Assembly (NCBI GenBank): GCA_001464955.1 | Contig: LNEM01000032.1 | Location: 18,127-82,126, forward strand | Direction: 5' to 3' | DNA: 64,000 nucleotides | Source: Rhizobiales bacterium Ga0077537 | Lineage (GTDB): Bacteria; Pseudomonadota; Alphaproteobacteria; Rhizobiales; Hyphomicrobiaceae | Shown: positions 1 to 10,040 of the stretch, piece after piece | How the letters are laid out: the number at the start of each line of letters is the position of its first letter | How positions within the stretch are numbered: position 1 is the stretch's first letter | Notes under the pieces: model-generated | What the model was told of the DNA's origin: nothing | Database searches by the model: none | The model's input: the letters and a program-made list of their open reading frames with translations, nothing else | Position numbers and translations under genes: made by a program

Positions 1-509
1 CGTTGTCCGCCCGAGAACTCGTGCGGATACTTGGCCATGGCGTCGGCTCTTAGGCCCACCCGTTCGAACAGCGACGCGACGCGGGCCTGCAGGTCCGATC
101 CCATCGCGAGCCCGAAGTTCGTCAGCGGCTCGCTCACGATCTCGCCCGCCGTGAGGCGTGGATTGAGCGACGAATACGGGTCCTGGAAGATCATCTGCAT
201 CTGTCGCCGGTACGGCCGGATCTCGCCCTCGCCGAGCGCACTGATATCGGTCCCGTTGAGCACGATTGATCCCGCCGTGGGCTCCTCGAGCCGGGCGATG
301 GTGCGCGCCACCGTGGATTTGCCGCAGCCCGACTCGCCGACGAGACAGAGCGCCTCGCCGCGCCGGATCGAGAACGAAACGCCATCGACGGCCTGCACAT
401 GCCCGACGACACTCGAGAACAGACCTTTGCGAATGGGGAAGTGTTTCTTGAGGTCCTTGACTTCGAGAACGACGTCGGCAGAGGGAGACGGTGTGCCGGG
501 GGCGGACAT
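1..509 (-). CDS. dppF: Dipeptide/oligopeptide ABC transporter ATP-binding protein (DppF/OppF type), C-terminus cut by window edge
   Basis: Second ATPase of a peptide-type ABC importer; it hydrolyses ATP in the cytoplasm to drive import through the permease pair. About 169 N-terminal residues are visible. They contain Walker A (GESGCGKS), the Q-loop (MIFQDPYSSLNP) typical of the OppF/DppF branch, and the start of the signature motif (FSGGQ) right at the edge. Walker B lies outside the window. The start codon is 3 bp after the stop of the DppD-type ATPase, so translation is coupled and this is the last visible gene of the operon. The substrate could be dipeptides, oligopeptides, nickel or opines; the sequence does not decide. 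Confidence 0.9.
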   Translation of the reverse strand, partial: MSAPGTPSPSADVVLEVKDLKKHFPIRKGLFSSVVGHVQAVDGVSFSIRRGEALCLVGESGCGKSTVARTIARLEEPTAGSIVLNGTDISALGEGEIRPYRRQMQMIFQDPYSSLNPRLTAGEIVSEPLTNFGLAMGSDLQARVASLFERVGLRADAMAKYPHEFSGGQ

Positions 510-512
510 GGC

Positions 513-1580
513 TCAGCTCCTCGGGCTCGTGGCGGTCAGCGCCGACGACGGCGCCGTCTCCCAGCAGGCGGCGCTATGCCGTGGGCCGTGGGTTTCGAGC
601 GGCGGGCGCTGGCTCGTGCACCGCTCCGTCGCTATCGAGCATCGGGGAGCGAACGCACAACCCGGGATCTCTTCGCGCAGCGACGGCACGATGCCGCGGA
701 TCTCCTGCAGCCGCGTTCGCGTGGTCTTGCGCGCACCCGGTGTCGAGCGTCGCGGGATCGAGCCGATCAGTCCGCGCGTGTAGGGATGCTGGGGATTGTC
801 GAGAAGTTCGGACACCGTCGCCTCCTCGGCCGTGCGCCCGGCGTACATCACGATGACCCGCTCGGCGACCTCGGCGACCACCCCGAGATCGTGCGTGATG
901 AGGACGATCGCGGTCCCGAGCCGCTCCTTCAGCTCCACCATCAGCTCCAGGATCTGGGCCTGGATCGTCACGTCGAGCGCCGTCGTCGGCTCGTCCGCGA
1001 TCAGCACCTGCGGATTGCAGGCGAGCGCGATGGCGATCATGACGCGCTGGCGCATGCCGCCCGACAGCTGGTGCGGATACTCGCCGGCCCGCCGCCGTGC
1101 GTCCGCGATCCGGACGAGCGCCAGCATTTCGATCGCCCGCTCGGCGGCAGCCTTGTTCGACAGGCCCTGGTGGATCCGGAGCGTCTCCGCGATCTGGAAG
1201 CCGACGGTATAGACGGGGTTGAGCGACGACATCGGCTCCTGGAAGATCATCGAGATGCGATTGCCGCGGATGCGGCGCATCTCGCCTTCGTCGAGCTTCG
1301 TGAGCTCCATCCCGTCGAATCGGATCGAGCCGCCGACGACGCGGCCAATCTCGCGCGGAATGAGGCCCAGGATCGAAAGAGCCGTGACGCTCTTCCCGCA
1401 CCCCGATTCCCCGACGATGCACAGCGTCTCGCTGCGATGCAGGTCGAACGACACGCCATCGACGGCACGCACCACCCCGTCGCTGGTGAAGAACTGCGTG
1501 CGCAGATCACGGACCGAGAGAATGGGCTCGGTGTTGTCGGCTCGGGCCGCGCCGCTCGGCGTCTTGTCGAGAGCTGCCAT
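513..1580 (-). CDS. dppD: Dipeptide/oligopeptide ABC transporter ATP-binding protein (DppD/OppD type)
   Basis: First ATPase subunit of the peptide-type importer, 355 residues, normal for the family. Walker A is GESGCGKS, the Q-loop is [12 protein letters not shown], the signature is LSGGM and Walker B is [12 protein letters not shown]. The C-terminal oligopeptide-transporter extension contains the cysteines (GCAFAPRC and others) that often bind an iron-sulfur cluster in this family. It lies 6 bp after the DppC-type permease and 3 bp before the DppF-type ATPase, so the five transporter genes form one minus-strand operon in the usual A-B-C-D-F order. Substrate is not determined by sequence. Confidence 0.93.
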   Translation of the reverse strand: MAALDKTPSGAARADNTEPILSVRDLRTQFFTSDGVVRAVDGVSFDLHRSETLCIVGESGCGKSVTALSILGLIPREIGRVVGGSIRFDGMELTKLDEGEMRRIRGNRISMIFQEPMSSLNPVYTVGFQIAETLRIHQGLSNKAAAERAIEMLALVRIADARRRAGEYPHQLSGGMRQRVMIAIALACNPQVLIADEPTTALDVTIQAQILELMVELKERLGTAIVLITHDLGVVAEVAERVIVMYAGRTAEEATVSELLDNPQHPYTRGLIGSIPRRSTPGARKTTRTRLQEIRGIVPSLREEIPGCAFAPRCSIATERCTSQRPPLETHGPRHSAACWETAPSSALTATSPRS

Positions 1581-1586
1581 GGCGCC

Positions 1587-2465
1587 TCACATCCGCCGCG
1601 CGATGCGCGGGTCCAGCATGTCACGCAGCCCGTCGCCGACGAGGTTGATGGCGAGCACGGTGATTGCGAGGCAGAGCCCCGGGAAGAAGATGATCCACGG
1701 CGCGATCTGGAAGAAGGTGCGCCCGAGCGAAATGACGTTGCCCCAGCTCGGGATCTCGGGTGGCGTACCAGCACCGAGGAACGACAGGCCGGCTTCCGTC
1801 AGGATCGCGGACGCGCAGACGTAGGTCGCCTGCACGATCAGCGGCGCGGCCGTATTCGGCAGGATGTGGCGGATCATGATGACGGAGTTGCGTGTCCCGG
1901 ATGCAATTGCCGCGTCGATGAATGGCCGCGCCCGAACGGAGAGCACGACCGAGCGGACGAGACGAACGACACGCGGGATCTCGGGGATCGTGATCGCCAC
2001 GATGACGATGAAGAGGCTCGCCTTCATCAACGTGATGAGTGCGATCGCGAGCAGGATCGCCGGGATCGACATCATGCCGTCCATGAACCGCATGACGATG
2101 CCGTCGATGCGCCGATAATAGCCGCACAGGACGCCGATAACGAGGCCGAGGAATGTCGCCAGCGCGGCGACGCAGAGACCGACGATCAGCGAGATGCGCG
2201 CGCCATGCACGACGCGGCTGTAGACGTCGCGACCGAACTGGTCGGTTCCGAACCAGAATTCGCCCGACGGCTTCTTCAGGCGATTGGTCGGCTCGAACTG
2301 CAGTGGATCACCCGCGAGCCAGGGCGCGGCGACGGCCACGATGAACAATGCCGCGAGGATGACGAGTCCGACGACGATGGTCTTGTGCCGGCGGACCCAG
2401 CGCATGGTGCCCGATTGCTGTCGCGTGCTGGCAGGAGCGGGGAGCGGTTCGGCGACGATGGCCAT
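1587..2465 (-). CDS. dppC: ABC transporter permease, DppC/OppC type
   Basis: Inner-membrane permease of the peptide-type importer, 292 residues. It has an N-terminal cytoplasmic tail, one N-terminal transmembrane helix (around residues 30-50), the OppC N-terminal segment with the [13 protein letters not shown] motif, and a five-helix BPD_transp_1 domain. The EAA loop is visible as [19 protein letters not shown]. It pairs with the DppB-type permease encoded 9 bp upstream in the same operon. Confidence 0.92.
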   Translation of the reverse strand: MAIVAEPLPAPASTRQQSGTMRWVRRHKTIVVGLVILAALFIVAVAAPWLAGDPLQFEPTNRLKKPSGEFWFGTDQFGRDVYSRVVHGARISLIVGLCVAALATFLGLVIGVLCGYYRRIDGIVMRFMDGMMSIPAILLAIALITLMKASLFIVIVAITIPEIPRVVRLVRSVVLSVRARPFIDAAIASGTRNSVIMIRHILPNTAAPLIVQATYVCASAILTEAGLSFLGAGTPPEIPSWGNVISLGRTFFQIAPWIIFFPGLCLAITVLAINLVGDGLRDMLDPRIARRM

Positions 2466-2474
2466 CTGTATTCC

Positions 2475-3416
2475 CTACTGCCGGATGCGAGGATCGAAGA
2501 GCGTGTAGCTGATGTCGATCAGCAGGTTCACCAGCACTTTCGACGCCGCGAAGAGAATGATCAGCCCCTGGATGATCGGATAGTCCCGCTTCAGGATCGC
2601 ATCCACGGTGAGGCGGCCGAGGCCCGGAATGTTGAAGACGGTCTCCGTGATCACGACGCCCGAGATGAGAAGCGCGAACCCGATCCCGATCACCGTAACG
2701 ATGGGCACCGCCGCATTCTTGAGCGCATGGCGGAGTAGCACGCTGCTGGTCGCCACACCCTTCGCACGTGCCGTCCGGATATAATCCTCGGAGAGAACCT
2801 CGAGCATGCTCGCGCGTGTGATACGGGCGATGAGCGCCATGTAAGTCATGCCGAGCGCCAGAGCCGGCAGCGTGATCGATCGGAGCGTGCCGCCGATGCC
2901 GTTGGCGAGCGGTTGATAGCCCTGCACCGGCAGCCAACGGAGCTGGATCGCGAACACGTAGATCAGCAGATAGCCGACGAGGAACACCGGCACCGCGAAG
3001 CCGAGCACCGAGAAGCCCATCACCACGCGGTCGATCGCCGAGCGGGCTTTCCAAGCGGCGAGCACACCCATCGGGATTGCCAGCACGACGGCCACCGTGA
3101 GCGTCGCGACGGCGAGCACCAGCGACGGCTCGAGGCGCTGCTTGACGAGCGTCATAACAGGCAGGTTCGAGAAGATCGACGTGCCGAGATCGCCGCGCAG
3201 CAGGTTCCAAACATAGAGCCCGAACTGCTCCCAGATCGGCCGGTCGAGGCCGAGCTTTCTGCGGATGCCGTCGACTTCGGCGGGCGAGGCGTCGTCGCCA
3301 GCGATGACGGCCGCCGGGTCTCCGGGCGTCAGGTGCAGGAGGAAGAAAACGAACAGCGCTACGACTGCCATCACCGGGATGGTGGCGAGCAGTCGACGCA
3401 GGATGTAGGTCGTCAT
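2475..3416 (-). CDS. dppB: ABC transporter permease, DppB/OppB type
   Basis: Inner-membrane permease of the peptide-type importer, 313 residues, about six transmembrane helices. The N-terminus (TYILRRLLATIPVMAVV) and the LTPGDPA segment are typical of DppB/OppB, and the EAA-like loop (GVVITETVFNIPGLGRL) lies near residue 240. It follows the substrate-binding protein by 88 bp and precedes DppC by 9 bp. Confidence 0.93.
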   Translation of the reverse strand: MTTYILRRLLATIPVMAVVALFVFFLLHLTPGDPAAVIAGDDASPAEVDGIRRKLGLDRPIWEQFGLYVWNLLRGDLGTSIFSNLPVMTLVKQRLEPSLVLAVATLTVAVVLAIPMGVLAAWKARSAIDRVVMGFSVLGFAVPVFLVGYLLIYVFAIQLRWLPVQGYQPLANGIGGTLRSITLPALALGMTYMALIARITRASMLEVLSEDYIRTARAKGVATSSVLLRHALKNAAVPIVTVIGIGFALLISGVVITETVFNIPGLGRLTVDAILKRDYPIIQGLIILFAASKVLVNLLIDISYTLFDPRIRQ

Positions 3417-3504
3417 GCGGGCGCCTCGGGATACGACGGGGCTGCTGACCGCCGGGCTGGTAGAGCGCCCGGCGGCATGCGGCTGACGTCAGGTGGCGAG
3501 AGCC

Positions 3505-5103
3505 TCACTTCTTCTCGATGTTCCACATTGGCGGCACGGACGGCACCGGCAGCACGCCGCTGATCTTGTCCGAGCGGTAGGCCACCGGATTGACCCATTG
3601 CGCGAACGAGATGTAGGGCACCTGCTCGTAGGCGCGCTTCGATAGTTCGACGGCAAGCTTCTTGCGCGTGTCGACATCCTGCGCGAAGGCCCACTGCTTC
3701 CTCAGGTCCTCGAACTTCTGGTCGCAGGGCCATCCGAACCAGGCCTTGTCGCAGCCCATGCCGACCGAGACGTGCGTGATCGGATTGGAAGAAGAGAGAA
3801 CCGAGGTCCCCGTGATGAAGATGTTCCATCCGCCTTGTGCAGGCGGCTCCTTCTTCGCGCGCCGAGAGACGACCGAGCCCCAGTCCATGGCCTGCACGTC
3901 GAGCTTCAGGAAGCTCGCTTTCCTGAGCTGCTGGATCATCACGAGGTTGGCGGGATTGATGTACTGGTGGTCCGTCGCATGCAGGATCGTGATCGGCTCG
4001 CCGTTGTATCCGGCTTCCTTGAACAGCGCTTCGGCCTTCTTGAGATCCGGCGGGGCCCTGTAGATCTCCGAGCCGGCATCCGTCTCCATGTCGACGCCGC
4101 ACCCGAAATAGGAGTAGCAGAGCTTCTGCAGTTTCTTGTCTGCGGCGATGGTGTTCAGGTAGTCGGCATTGTTGATCAGGTGATACATCGCCTGCCGCGC
4201 CTTCACGTTATTGAAGGGCGGATGCAGATGATTGAGCTGGATGATCCCCATGGTGCCCATGGCCGGATGCTGCTCGAGTTTGACCCCGGGCGTGGATTCG
4301 AGGATCGGCAGAAAATCAGGCTGGGGATTCTCGAGATAGTCGATCTCGCCGGCGACGAGCGCCGCCTGCGCGGTCTGCGGATCGGAGAGCCAGATGAACT
4401 CGACGCGATCGACCTTCACGACCTTGCCACCGGCATGTCCGGATGGCGGCTCTTTCCGCGGCACGTACCCGGCGAACTTTTCATAGACGGTCTTGGAGCC
4501 GGGGACCCACTCCTCCTTCTTGAAAGCGAACGGGCCGGAGCCGACGACCTCCTCGATCTGCTTGAACGGATCGACGAGCGCTTCCTTCTCGCGCATGACG
4601 AAAGGAATGGACGTTCCGATCTTCGCCAGGCTCTCGATGAGCAGGCCGTAGGGCTCCTTCAGCGTCCACACGAAGGTCTTGTCGTCCTTTGCCTCGAGCG
4701 AGGCCGTGTAGCCGAAGAGCTGCTTGCCGGCGCCGTCTCGCTTGCCCCAGCGGTTCATGGAGGCGACCACGTCCTTCGACGTGACGGGCGAGCCGTCGTG
4801 GAACTTGAGCCCGTCCCGGAGCGTGAACGTGTAGACCTTTCGATCGGCGCTCACGTCCCACTTGTCCACCATTTGGGGCTGGGGTTTGAGGTCGCCATCG
4901 CTCGAAAACAACGTGTCGTAGACCATCATGCCGTGGATGCCGGCGATCGTCTGGGTCGTCCAGAACGGATCGAGTGTTCGCACGTCGGCGTGCATGGTGA
5001 CCTTCAACGTCTTCGGCGTCTGGGCGACCGCCGGTGACATGAGGGCGAGACCGGCGGCGAACGAGGCTGCGAGGCCCCATCTGCGACGAGAACCGTTCAG
5101 CAT
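3505..5103 (-). CDS. Periplasmic substrate-binding protein of peptide-type ABC transporter (SBP family 5)
   Basis: Captures the substrate in the periplasm and delivers it to the DppBC-type permease. The chosen ATG (532 residues) follows an AGGGAG Shine-Dalgarno with good spacing and begins a classic signal peptide (MLNGSRRRWG, hydrophobic core, cleavage after AVAQ). A start eight codons upstream is possible but would spoil the signal peptide. The mature protein has SBP_bac_5 features: TLDPFWTTQTI near the N-terminus, the KFHDGSPVTSKDVVAS motif, and a C-terminal AYEQVPYISFAQW segment. Relatives bind dipeptides, opines, glutathione or nickel; the neighbouring amidase and M81 hydrolase suggest an amide or peptide-like nutrient (inference). 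Confidence 0.93.
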   Translation of the reverse strand: MLNGSRRRWGLAASFAAGLALMSPAVAQTPKTLKVTMHADVRTLDPFWTTQTIAGIHGMMVYDTLFSSDGDLKPQPQMVDKWDVSADRKVYTFTLRDGLKFHDGSPVTSKDVVASMNRWGKRDGAGKQLFGYTASLEAKDDKTFVWTLKEPYGLLIESLAKIGTSIPFVMREKEALVDPFKQIEEVVGSGPFAFKKEEWVPGSKTVYEKFAGYVPRKEPPSGHAGGKVVKVDRVEFIWLSDPQTAQAALVAGEIDYLENPQPDFLPILESTPGVKLEQHPAMGTMGIIQLNHLHPPFNNVKARQAMYHLINNADYLNTIAADKKLQKLCYSYFGCGVDMETDAGSEIYRAPPDLKKAEALFKEAGYNGEPITILHATDHQYINPANLVMIQQLRKASFLKLDVQAMDWGSVVSRRAKKEPPAQGGWNIFITGTSVLSSSNPITHVSVGMGCDKAWFGWPCDQKFEDLRKQWAFAQDVDTRKKLAVELSKRAYEQVPYISFAQWVNPVAYRSDKISGVLPVPSVPPMWNIEKK

Positions 5104-5136
5104 GGTGACGTCTCCCTTTGTTATCATTGCAACGGA

Positions 5137-6606
5137 TCAGTAAATGATGCCCGGCTTTGTCTCGGCGTCGAGGGGCCAGATCGGTCGTTGGACTTTCGTG
5201 TAGGCAATTCGCCGGTAGTCGCGCGCCAGCGGCGCGTCGCTGTCGACGTAGAGCACGCGCTTCGCGATGGGGCCGAAGGCGGCCATGAAGTGGTTCGTCG
5301 ATTTGACCACCAGGATCTTCCGGGTCAGCGGATCGATCCCGACGTTCGAAAAGAGTTCGAGCCCGAGCGCCTGCGTTCGTTTGCTGATCAGAACCACGTC
5401 GACGCCACCGATCCGCACGGCGGCGCAATCGCCGACCGGAACGCGGGTCGGCCCGAAGCTCTGCCACGCGTCACGAACCAGCGCCGTTACCTCCACCGTG
5501 GCGTCGACGGGCTGGCCCGATTGCGGCCCGGTCCTGCCGCCGAAACGAAGCGGGAAGTGCGCGCCGAGCCCCGCGTCGAAGCAGAGCCGGACCGCGACCG
5601 GGTCCCAGATCGGCCCCAGCGCGGCGTCCTCGGCGCCCCGCGCGATCAACTCCCGGAGCACGGTCGTGTTGTCGGAGGGCGCGCCGCCGCCGGCATTGTC
5701 GGCGGGTTCAGCCACGACGACCGGCGCGGCGTTCGCCGCCATCGCGGTCCCGACCGCCGTGGCGACGTCGAGATAGTCGGGCGCCGTCTTGCCGCGCATG
5801 CCGATCAGCTCCTCGCCGAGCCTCGTCGCGAGCGCCGCGCCCTTGGCTTTGTCGCCGTCGGCGATCACGAGAACGCGGGTTCCGAGTTCGGCCACGTCGC
5901 CGTAGGGAAAACAATGCGCGATCGAGATCGACAGGATGCCGTCCTTGCCTTCCAGCGCCTTGATCCGATCGACGAAGGCGCGCATCAGCGGCAGCGTCGT
6001 CGGATAGCTGGCGATCTGCCGGCAGTCGTAGACACTCATTACCGGTCTCGCCGTGCCGCGCAGGCGGGCCAGCACCAGATCCAGCACCTCCTCGGCGCGC
6101 TCGACGACGTCCGTGTGCGGGAACTCCTTGTAGGTGATGATGACATCCGCAAGCTGAACCCGCTTTATCGTCAGATGGCAGTGCGGATCGAGTTCGACGC
6201 CGATCACGACGCCAGGCCCGGTGACTGCGCGGACGCGCTCGAGGATGTCGCCTTCGACGTCGTCGTAGCCGTGCGCCACCATGGCGCCGTGGAGACCGAG
6301 CAGCACGCCGTCGACCGGCATCGCCGCTTGCAGTTCTTTGAGGATCTGATCGCGCATCGTCTCGTAGCCCTGCCGGCTCGTCAGCCCGGCGGGGCTGGCG
6401 GCGAAACAGCTGCCTTCGATGAGGTCGAAGCCTTCGGCAGCGGCGCGTCGGCGGGCGACGAAGAGGGGAGCCGTGCACATGCGCGGAGCGTCGGTCGGGT
6501 GTTCGCCCGGCTTCAGGAATACGACCTCGCGATAGGAGTCGAGGCTCGTCGGGATGGGAGAAAACGTATTTGTTTCGGTCGCAAGCGTCGCTGCGAAAAG
6601 GCGCAT
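5137..6606 (-). CDS. M81 family metallopeptidase (MlrC-like)
   Basis: Zinc hydrolase of the MlrC family (M81; the founding member finishes microcystin breakdown, but most members have unknown substrates and sit beside peptide ABC transporters as here). The 489-residue start (MRLFAATLATETNTFSP) is the conserved family N-terminus with a GGAGA Shine-Dalgarno. Visible are the LHGAMVAHGYDDVEGD region, the GVELDPHCHLT metal-site segment and the EFPHTDVVERA motif, followed by the MlrC C-terminal domain. It is 33 bp upstream of the substrate-binding protein start, so it belongs to the transporter operon and probably cleaves the imported compound. Confidence 0.88.
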   Translation of the reverse strand: MRLFAATLATETNTFSPIPTSLDSYREVVFLKPGEHPTDAPRMCTAPLFVARRRAAAEGFDLIEGSCFAASPAGLTSRQGYETMRDQILKELQAAMPVDGVLLGLHGAMVAHGYDDVEGDILERVRAVTGPGVVIGVELDPHCHLTIKRVQLADVIITYKEFPHTDVVERAEEVLDLVLARLRGTARPVMSVYDCRQIASYPTTLPLMRAFVDRIKALEGKDGILSISIAHCFPYGDVAELGTRVLVIADGDKAKGAALATRLGEELIGMRGKTAPDYLDVATAVGTAMAANAAPVVVAEPADNAGGGAPSDNTTVLRELIARGAEDAALGPIWDPVAVRLCFDAGLGAHFPLRFGGRTGPQSGQPVDATVEVTALVRDAWQSFGPTRVPVGDCAAVRIGGVDVVLISKRTQALGLELFSNVGIDPLTRKILVVKSTNHFMAAFGPIAKRVLYVDSDAPLARDYRRIAYTKVQRPIWPLDAETKPGIIY

Positions 6607-6772
6607 GAAATTTTTGTCTCCAACGCGACAATGCGCGTCGGCCGGTTCACCCCGATAGGCAGCCCCGAGCCGCACCATCTGCGAGCAGGTCGACACGAAA
6701 ACCAACGTCGCTCACAATTGGCGCCCCGACAAGGCTTATTCAATTGGCAGCCTGCTGTCGTTTCGAGCGGCC

Positions 6773-8272
6773 TCAGCCCATCTCCGACTTTTTCGGCGGA
6801 TGCGTCACGATCGATTTGAGCTCCGGTGTCGGCGCGGAAAGCTTGCCGAGATCCGGCCGCGGCCGCGCCAGTTTCGGGTTCCGGGCGAAGGCAAGTTCCA
6901 TGGCGTGCGCAGCGGCGAGCAGTGGCCGGTCGCCCCGCGCGGGCCCGACGATCTGGAGACCGAACGGCATGCCGGCTTGGTCGACGCCGCAGGGGATCGA
7001 GATCGCCGGATTGTTGACGATCGTGATCACATAGGTCAGCGCCAGCCAGTGATAGTAGTTGCGCAGCGGCGCCCCGTTGACCTCGGCGAGGTAAAGGTTT
7101 GTCCAAGGGAACGGACTGATGGGAACCGTCGGCGCGAGCACGAGATCGTAGTCGCGGAACGTCTGCTGGAAGCGCCTGTAGATGCGCGTTTGCTCGGCCT
7201 CGGCCCAAGCCACGTCGGCGAGCGTCATGCCCGAGGCGAGTTCGTAGTTCGCGCGGATGTTCGGGCCGAGCGCCGACTTGTCCTTCTCGTACTGCGGCTG
7301 GTAGCGCTGCACGAAGGCGAGCGCACGCAGCACATCGAAGCACCGGTCGGCCTCGCCGAAATCGAGTTCGACCCGGTCGCACGACTTGAACAGGTGCCGC
7401 ATGCCGGCAATCCGGTCTCCCATGACAGCGCGGATGCCGTTGTCGACCGGGCACTGTCCGAAATCCTTGGTCCATGCAACCTTGAGCTTGCCGAGGTCGA
7501 CGGCGCCCGGCGTTCCGAACGCGTGCGGATCGACGGGATAAGCGAGCGGGTCCACCGGATCGTGACCGGCCTGTGCCGCAAGGAGCTGGCAGGTGTCGGC
7601 GACCGTTCGCCCCATGGGCCCGACGACCGAGATGTTCGCCCACCCGCGCGCCGTCTTGGAGTTGGGAACGAGGCCCGGCGACGGCCGGTAGCCGACCACG
7701 CCGTTGACGGCACCCGGTATGCGCAATGATCCGCCGGTGTCCGATCCGGTGCACAACGGCAGCATGTCGGTCGCAAGCGCGACGGCCGATCCGCCCGACG
7801 AGCCGCCGGCATTGAGCAGCGGCGCGAATGGATTTCCGGTCGCGCCCCACACGACGTTGCGGCTGTTGGCGCCGGCTCCGAACTCCGGCACGTTCGTCTT
7901 GCCGACGATGATCGCGCCGGCCTTGCGCACGCGGCCGACCATCGTGTTGTCGGCCTGAGGGATGTTGTCGCGATAGAGTGGCGACCCGTAGGTCGTGAGC
8001 AGCCCCGCCGTCTCCTCGAGATCCTTGATGCCCGTGGGCAGGCCATGCAGCGGGCCGAGGGCCTCGCCGGCGAGCGCCGCCTTTTCGGCGGCTGCGGCTT
8101 CAGCCCGGGCGCGCGCGAAGCACGTCGCGGTCACCGCGTTCACGGCAGGATTGATCGCCTCGATCCGCCGGATGCAGGCCTCGAGCAGCTCGACGGGGGA
8201 CAGCTCCTTCGTCCCGATCCGGCGTCGCATCTCGACCGAGGTGAGGGAGAGGATCGCGTCGTCAGCTGCCAT
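6773..8272 (-). CDS. Amidase signature family amidase
   Basis: Hydrolyses an amide bond in the cytoplasm. The chosen ATG gives 499 residues, the usual length; an upstream frame extension has no family similarity. The Ser-cisSer-Lys triad is present: Lys83 in GIKD, cis-Ser158 in GGSSGGSA, nucleophile Ser182 in the SDTGGSLRIPG motif. It lies between the aldehyde dehydrogenase and the M81 hydrolase, on the same strand as the ABC importer. An amide released to an amine or acid that the dehydrogenase then oxidises would fit, but that is inference; gatA is unlikely because gatB and gatC are absent. Confidence 0.9.
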   Translation of the reverse strand: MAADDAILSLTSVEMRRRIGTKELSPVELLEACIRRIEAINPAVNAVTATCFARARAEAAAAEKAALAGEALGPLHGLPTGIKDLEETAGLLTTYGSPLYRDNIPQADNTMVGRVRKAGAIIVGKTNVPEFGAGANSRNVVWGATGNPFAPLLNAGGSSGGSAVALATDMLPLCTGSDTGGSLRIPGAVNGVVGYRPSPGLVPNSKTARGWANISVVGPMGRTVADTCQLLAAQAGHDPVDPLAYPVDPHAFGTPGAVDLGKLKVAWTKDFGQCPVDNGIRAVMGDRIAGMRHLFKSCDRVELDFGEADRCFDVLRALAFVQRYQPQYEKDKSALGPNIRANYELASGMTLADVAWAEAEQTRIYRRFQQTFRDYDLVLAPTVPISPFPWTNLYLAEVNGAPLRNYYHWLALTYVITIVNNPAISIPCGVDQAGMPFGLQIVGPARGDRPLLAAAHAMELAFARNPKLARPRPDLGKLSAPTPELKSIVTHPPKKSEMG

Positions 8273-8396
8273 GGTCGATCTCCGGCAATCGCGCCTCCAT
8301 GGCGCTGGAGCATCATGGTACATGGACGCGACGAGCGGAAGCCGTTGCCAAGGCCGGCCCTGACCAACCTGTCGGCAACACGCTTGGACAGGACGC

Positions 8397-8432
8397 AAAA
8401 GCCCCCCGGAAACCGCAGGGTCTCCGAGGGGC
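8397..8432 (-). terminator. Rho-independent terminator of the aldehyde dehydrogenase gene
   Basis: Read on the minus strand, an imperfect GC-rich hairpin (arms GCCCCTCGGAGACC and GGTTTCCGGGGGGC, four-base loop) is followed directly by TTTT. It starts about 30 bp after the dehydrogenase stop codon. It would separate that gene from the amidase and ABC operon, at least partly. Confidence 0.75.
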
Positions 8433-8462
8433 ATTGGCGTCGAACACGTCACGCGGCCGGCG

Positions 8463-9974
8463 TCACCCGGCCGTCTTCATGATGAAGGGATTGCCGCCGC
8501 CTGGTCCGTTGTTGATCCACACGCTCTTCGACTGCAGATAGCCGTCGATCGCCTCGGCGCCGTTCTCGCGGCCGAGCCCCGAGGCCTTGTAGCCGCCGAA
8601 CGGCATCGTGAAGCTGACCGCGCGGTAGGTGTTCACCCAAACCGTGCCAGCCTTGATCTTCTGCGCCATCGAATGCGCCCGACGAACCGATTGCGTCCAT
8701 ACGCCCGAGCCGAGACCATAGGCAATGTCGTTGGCGATCCGTACGGCGTCGTCCTCGTCCTTGAACTTGATGACCGAAAGGACGGGCCCGAACACCTCTT
8801 CCTGCGCGATGCGCATCTTGTTGTCGACCCCGGTGAAGATGGTCGGCTTCACGAAATACTTGCCGCCGCCGTCTTCTGCGGTAGCCGGCCCGCCGCCGAG
8901 CACACAGCGCGCGCCCTCGCTCTTGGCGATGTCGATGTAGCCGAGGATCTTCTGGTACTGCGGCGGCGTCGTCACCGGACCGACCTGCGTTTCATAGAGC
9001 TGCGGATTGCCGAGCCGGGCCTGCTTGGCCATCGCGACGAGCTTCTCGACGAACTGGTCGTGGATCGTCTCCTGCACAAGGAGACGCGAGCCCGCGATGC
9101 AGGTCTGGCCCGTCGCCGCGAAGATCCCCGAGATCGCGCCCGATACGGCATCGTCGAGGATGCAGTCGTCGAAGACGATGTTCGGAGACTTGCCGCCGAG
9201 CTCGAGCGAGACCTTCTTGAACGTGCGGGCGGCGAGTTCGTTGACGCGGGCGCCCGTCGCCGTCCCGCCGGTAAAGGCGACCTTGGCGACCTTCGGGTGC
9301 GTGACGAGCGGCTCGCCGACGACGGCGCCATAGCCCGTCACGACATTGACCACGCCCGGCGGGATGTCCGCTTCCTCGATGACGAGCTTCATGAACTCGA
9401 GCAGCGACGCGGACGTGTACTCCGACGGCTTGATCACGACCGTGCAGCCGGCGGCGAGGGCCGGCGCCAGCTTCCATCCCGTGAGCATCAGCGGCGAATT
9501 CCACGGCGTGATGAACGAGCACACGCCGACGGGTTCACGCAGGATGTAGTTGAAGTGGTCCGGCCGATCGACCGGCACGACGGACCCGCAGATCTTGTCC
9601 GCCATGCCGCCGTAGTAATAGAACCACTCGGGCAGATATTTCGTCTGCGCCGCCATCTCCGAGATCAGCTTGCCGTTGTCGCGCACCTCGATCTGCGCCA
9701 GATGCTCCGCGTGCTTCTCGATCAGCTGGGCGATGCGGCGCATGGCCTTGCCGCGCGCCGTTGCCGTCATTTTCGACCATGGCCCTGTTTCGAAGGCGCG
9801 CGAGGCGGCCTCCACGGCGAGGTCCGCATCGACCTTGTCGCACTCCGGAATGCGCGCCCAGGCTTCACCCGTATAGGGGTCGCTGGTCTCGAACATCTTG
9901 CCGGACTGCGCGCCGGTCCATTTGCCGTCGATGTAGGTCTGGTACTCCACGAGCTTCGTCGGTCGATCCTGCAT
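8463..9974 (-). CDS. NAD(P)-dependent aldehyde dehydrogenase
   Basis: Oxidises an aldehyde to the acid with NAD(P). The chosen ATG has a GGAAGG Shine-Dalgarno and gives 503 residues, normal for the family; the frame upstream lacks similarity. Catalytic residues are visible: Asn159 in TPWNSP, Glu258 in LELGGK, Cys292 in the GQTCIAGSR motif, plus the FTGGTATG cofactor loop. The overall pattern resembles betaine-aldehyde/phenylacetaldehyde-type dehydrogenases, but the substrate cannot be named. It is divergent from modA and ends in its own terminator before the amidase. Confidence 0.92.
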   Translation of the reverse strand: MQDRPTKLVEYQTYIDGKWTGAQSGKMFETSDPYTGEAWARIPECDKVDADLAVEAASRAFETGPWSKMTATARGKAMRRIAQLIEKHAEHLAQIEVRDNGKLISEMAAQTKYLPEWFYYYGGMADKICGSVVPVDRPDHFNYILREPVGVCSFITPWNSPLMLTGWKLAPALAAGCTVVIKPSEYTSASLLEFMKLVIEEADIPPGVVNVVTGYGAVVGEPLVTHPKVAKVAFTGGTATGARVNELAARTFKKVSLELGGKSPNIVFDDCILDDAVSGAISGIFAATGQTCIAGSRLLVQETIHDQFVEKLVAMAKQARLGNPQLYETQVGPVTTPPQYQKILGYIDIAKSEGARCVLGGGPATAEDGGGKYFVKPTIFTGVDNKMRIAQEEVFGPVLSVIKFKDEDDAVRIANDIAYGLGSGVWTQSVRRAHSMAQKIKAGTVWVNTYRAVSFTMPFGGYKASGLGRENGAEAIDGYLQSKSVWINNGPGGGNPFIMKTAG

Positions 9975-10040
9975 GGTCACGCGTCCTTCCCGATCGGGTT
10001 GATCCTCGCCCCATGATAGGAGCGGACTGTTGCGGCTGCG

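Noticed and set aside
399..2738. 779-codon plus-strand frame opposite the Dpp ATPase and permease genes
   Set aside because: It is the antisense shadow of three genes with clear motifs; its product is Arg/Asp/His-rich with no family resemblance, usual in GC-rich DNA.
6773..8452. 60-codon N-terminal extension of the amidase
   Set aside because: The added residues are Cys/Pro/Arg-rich with no family match, and the family start at 8272 is clear.
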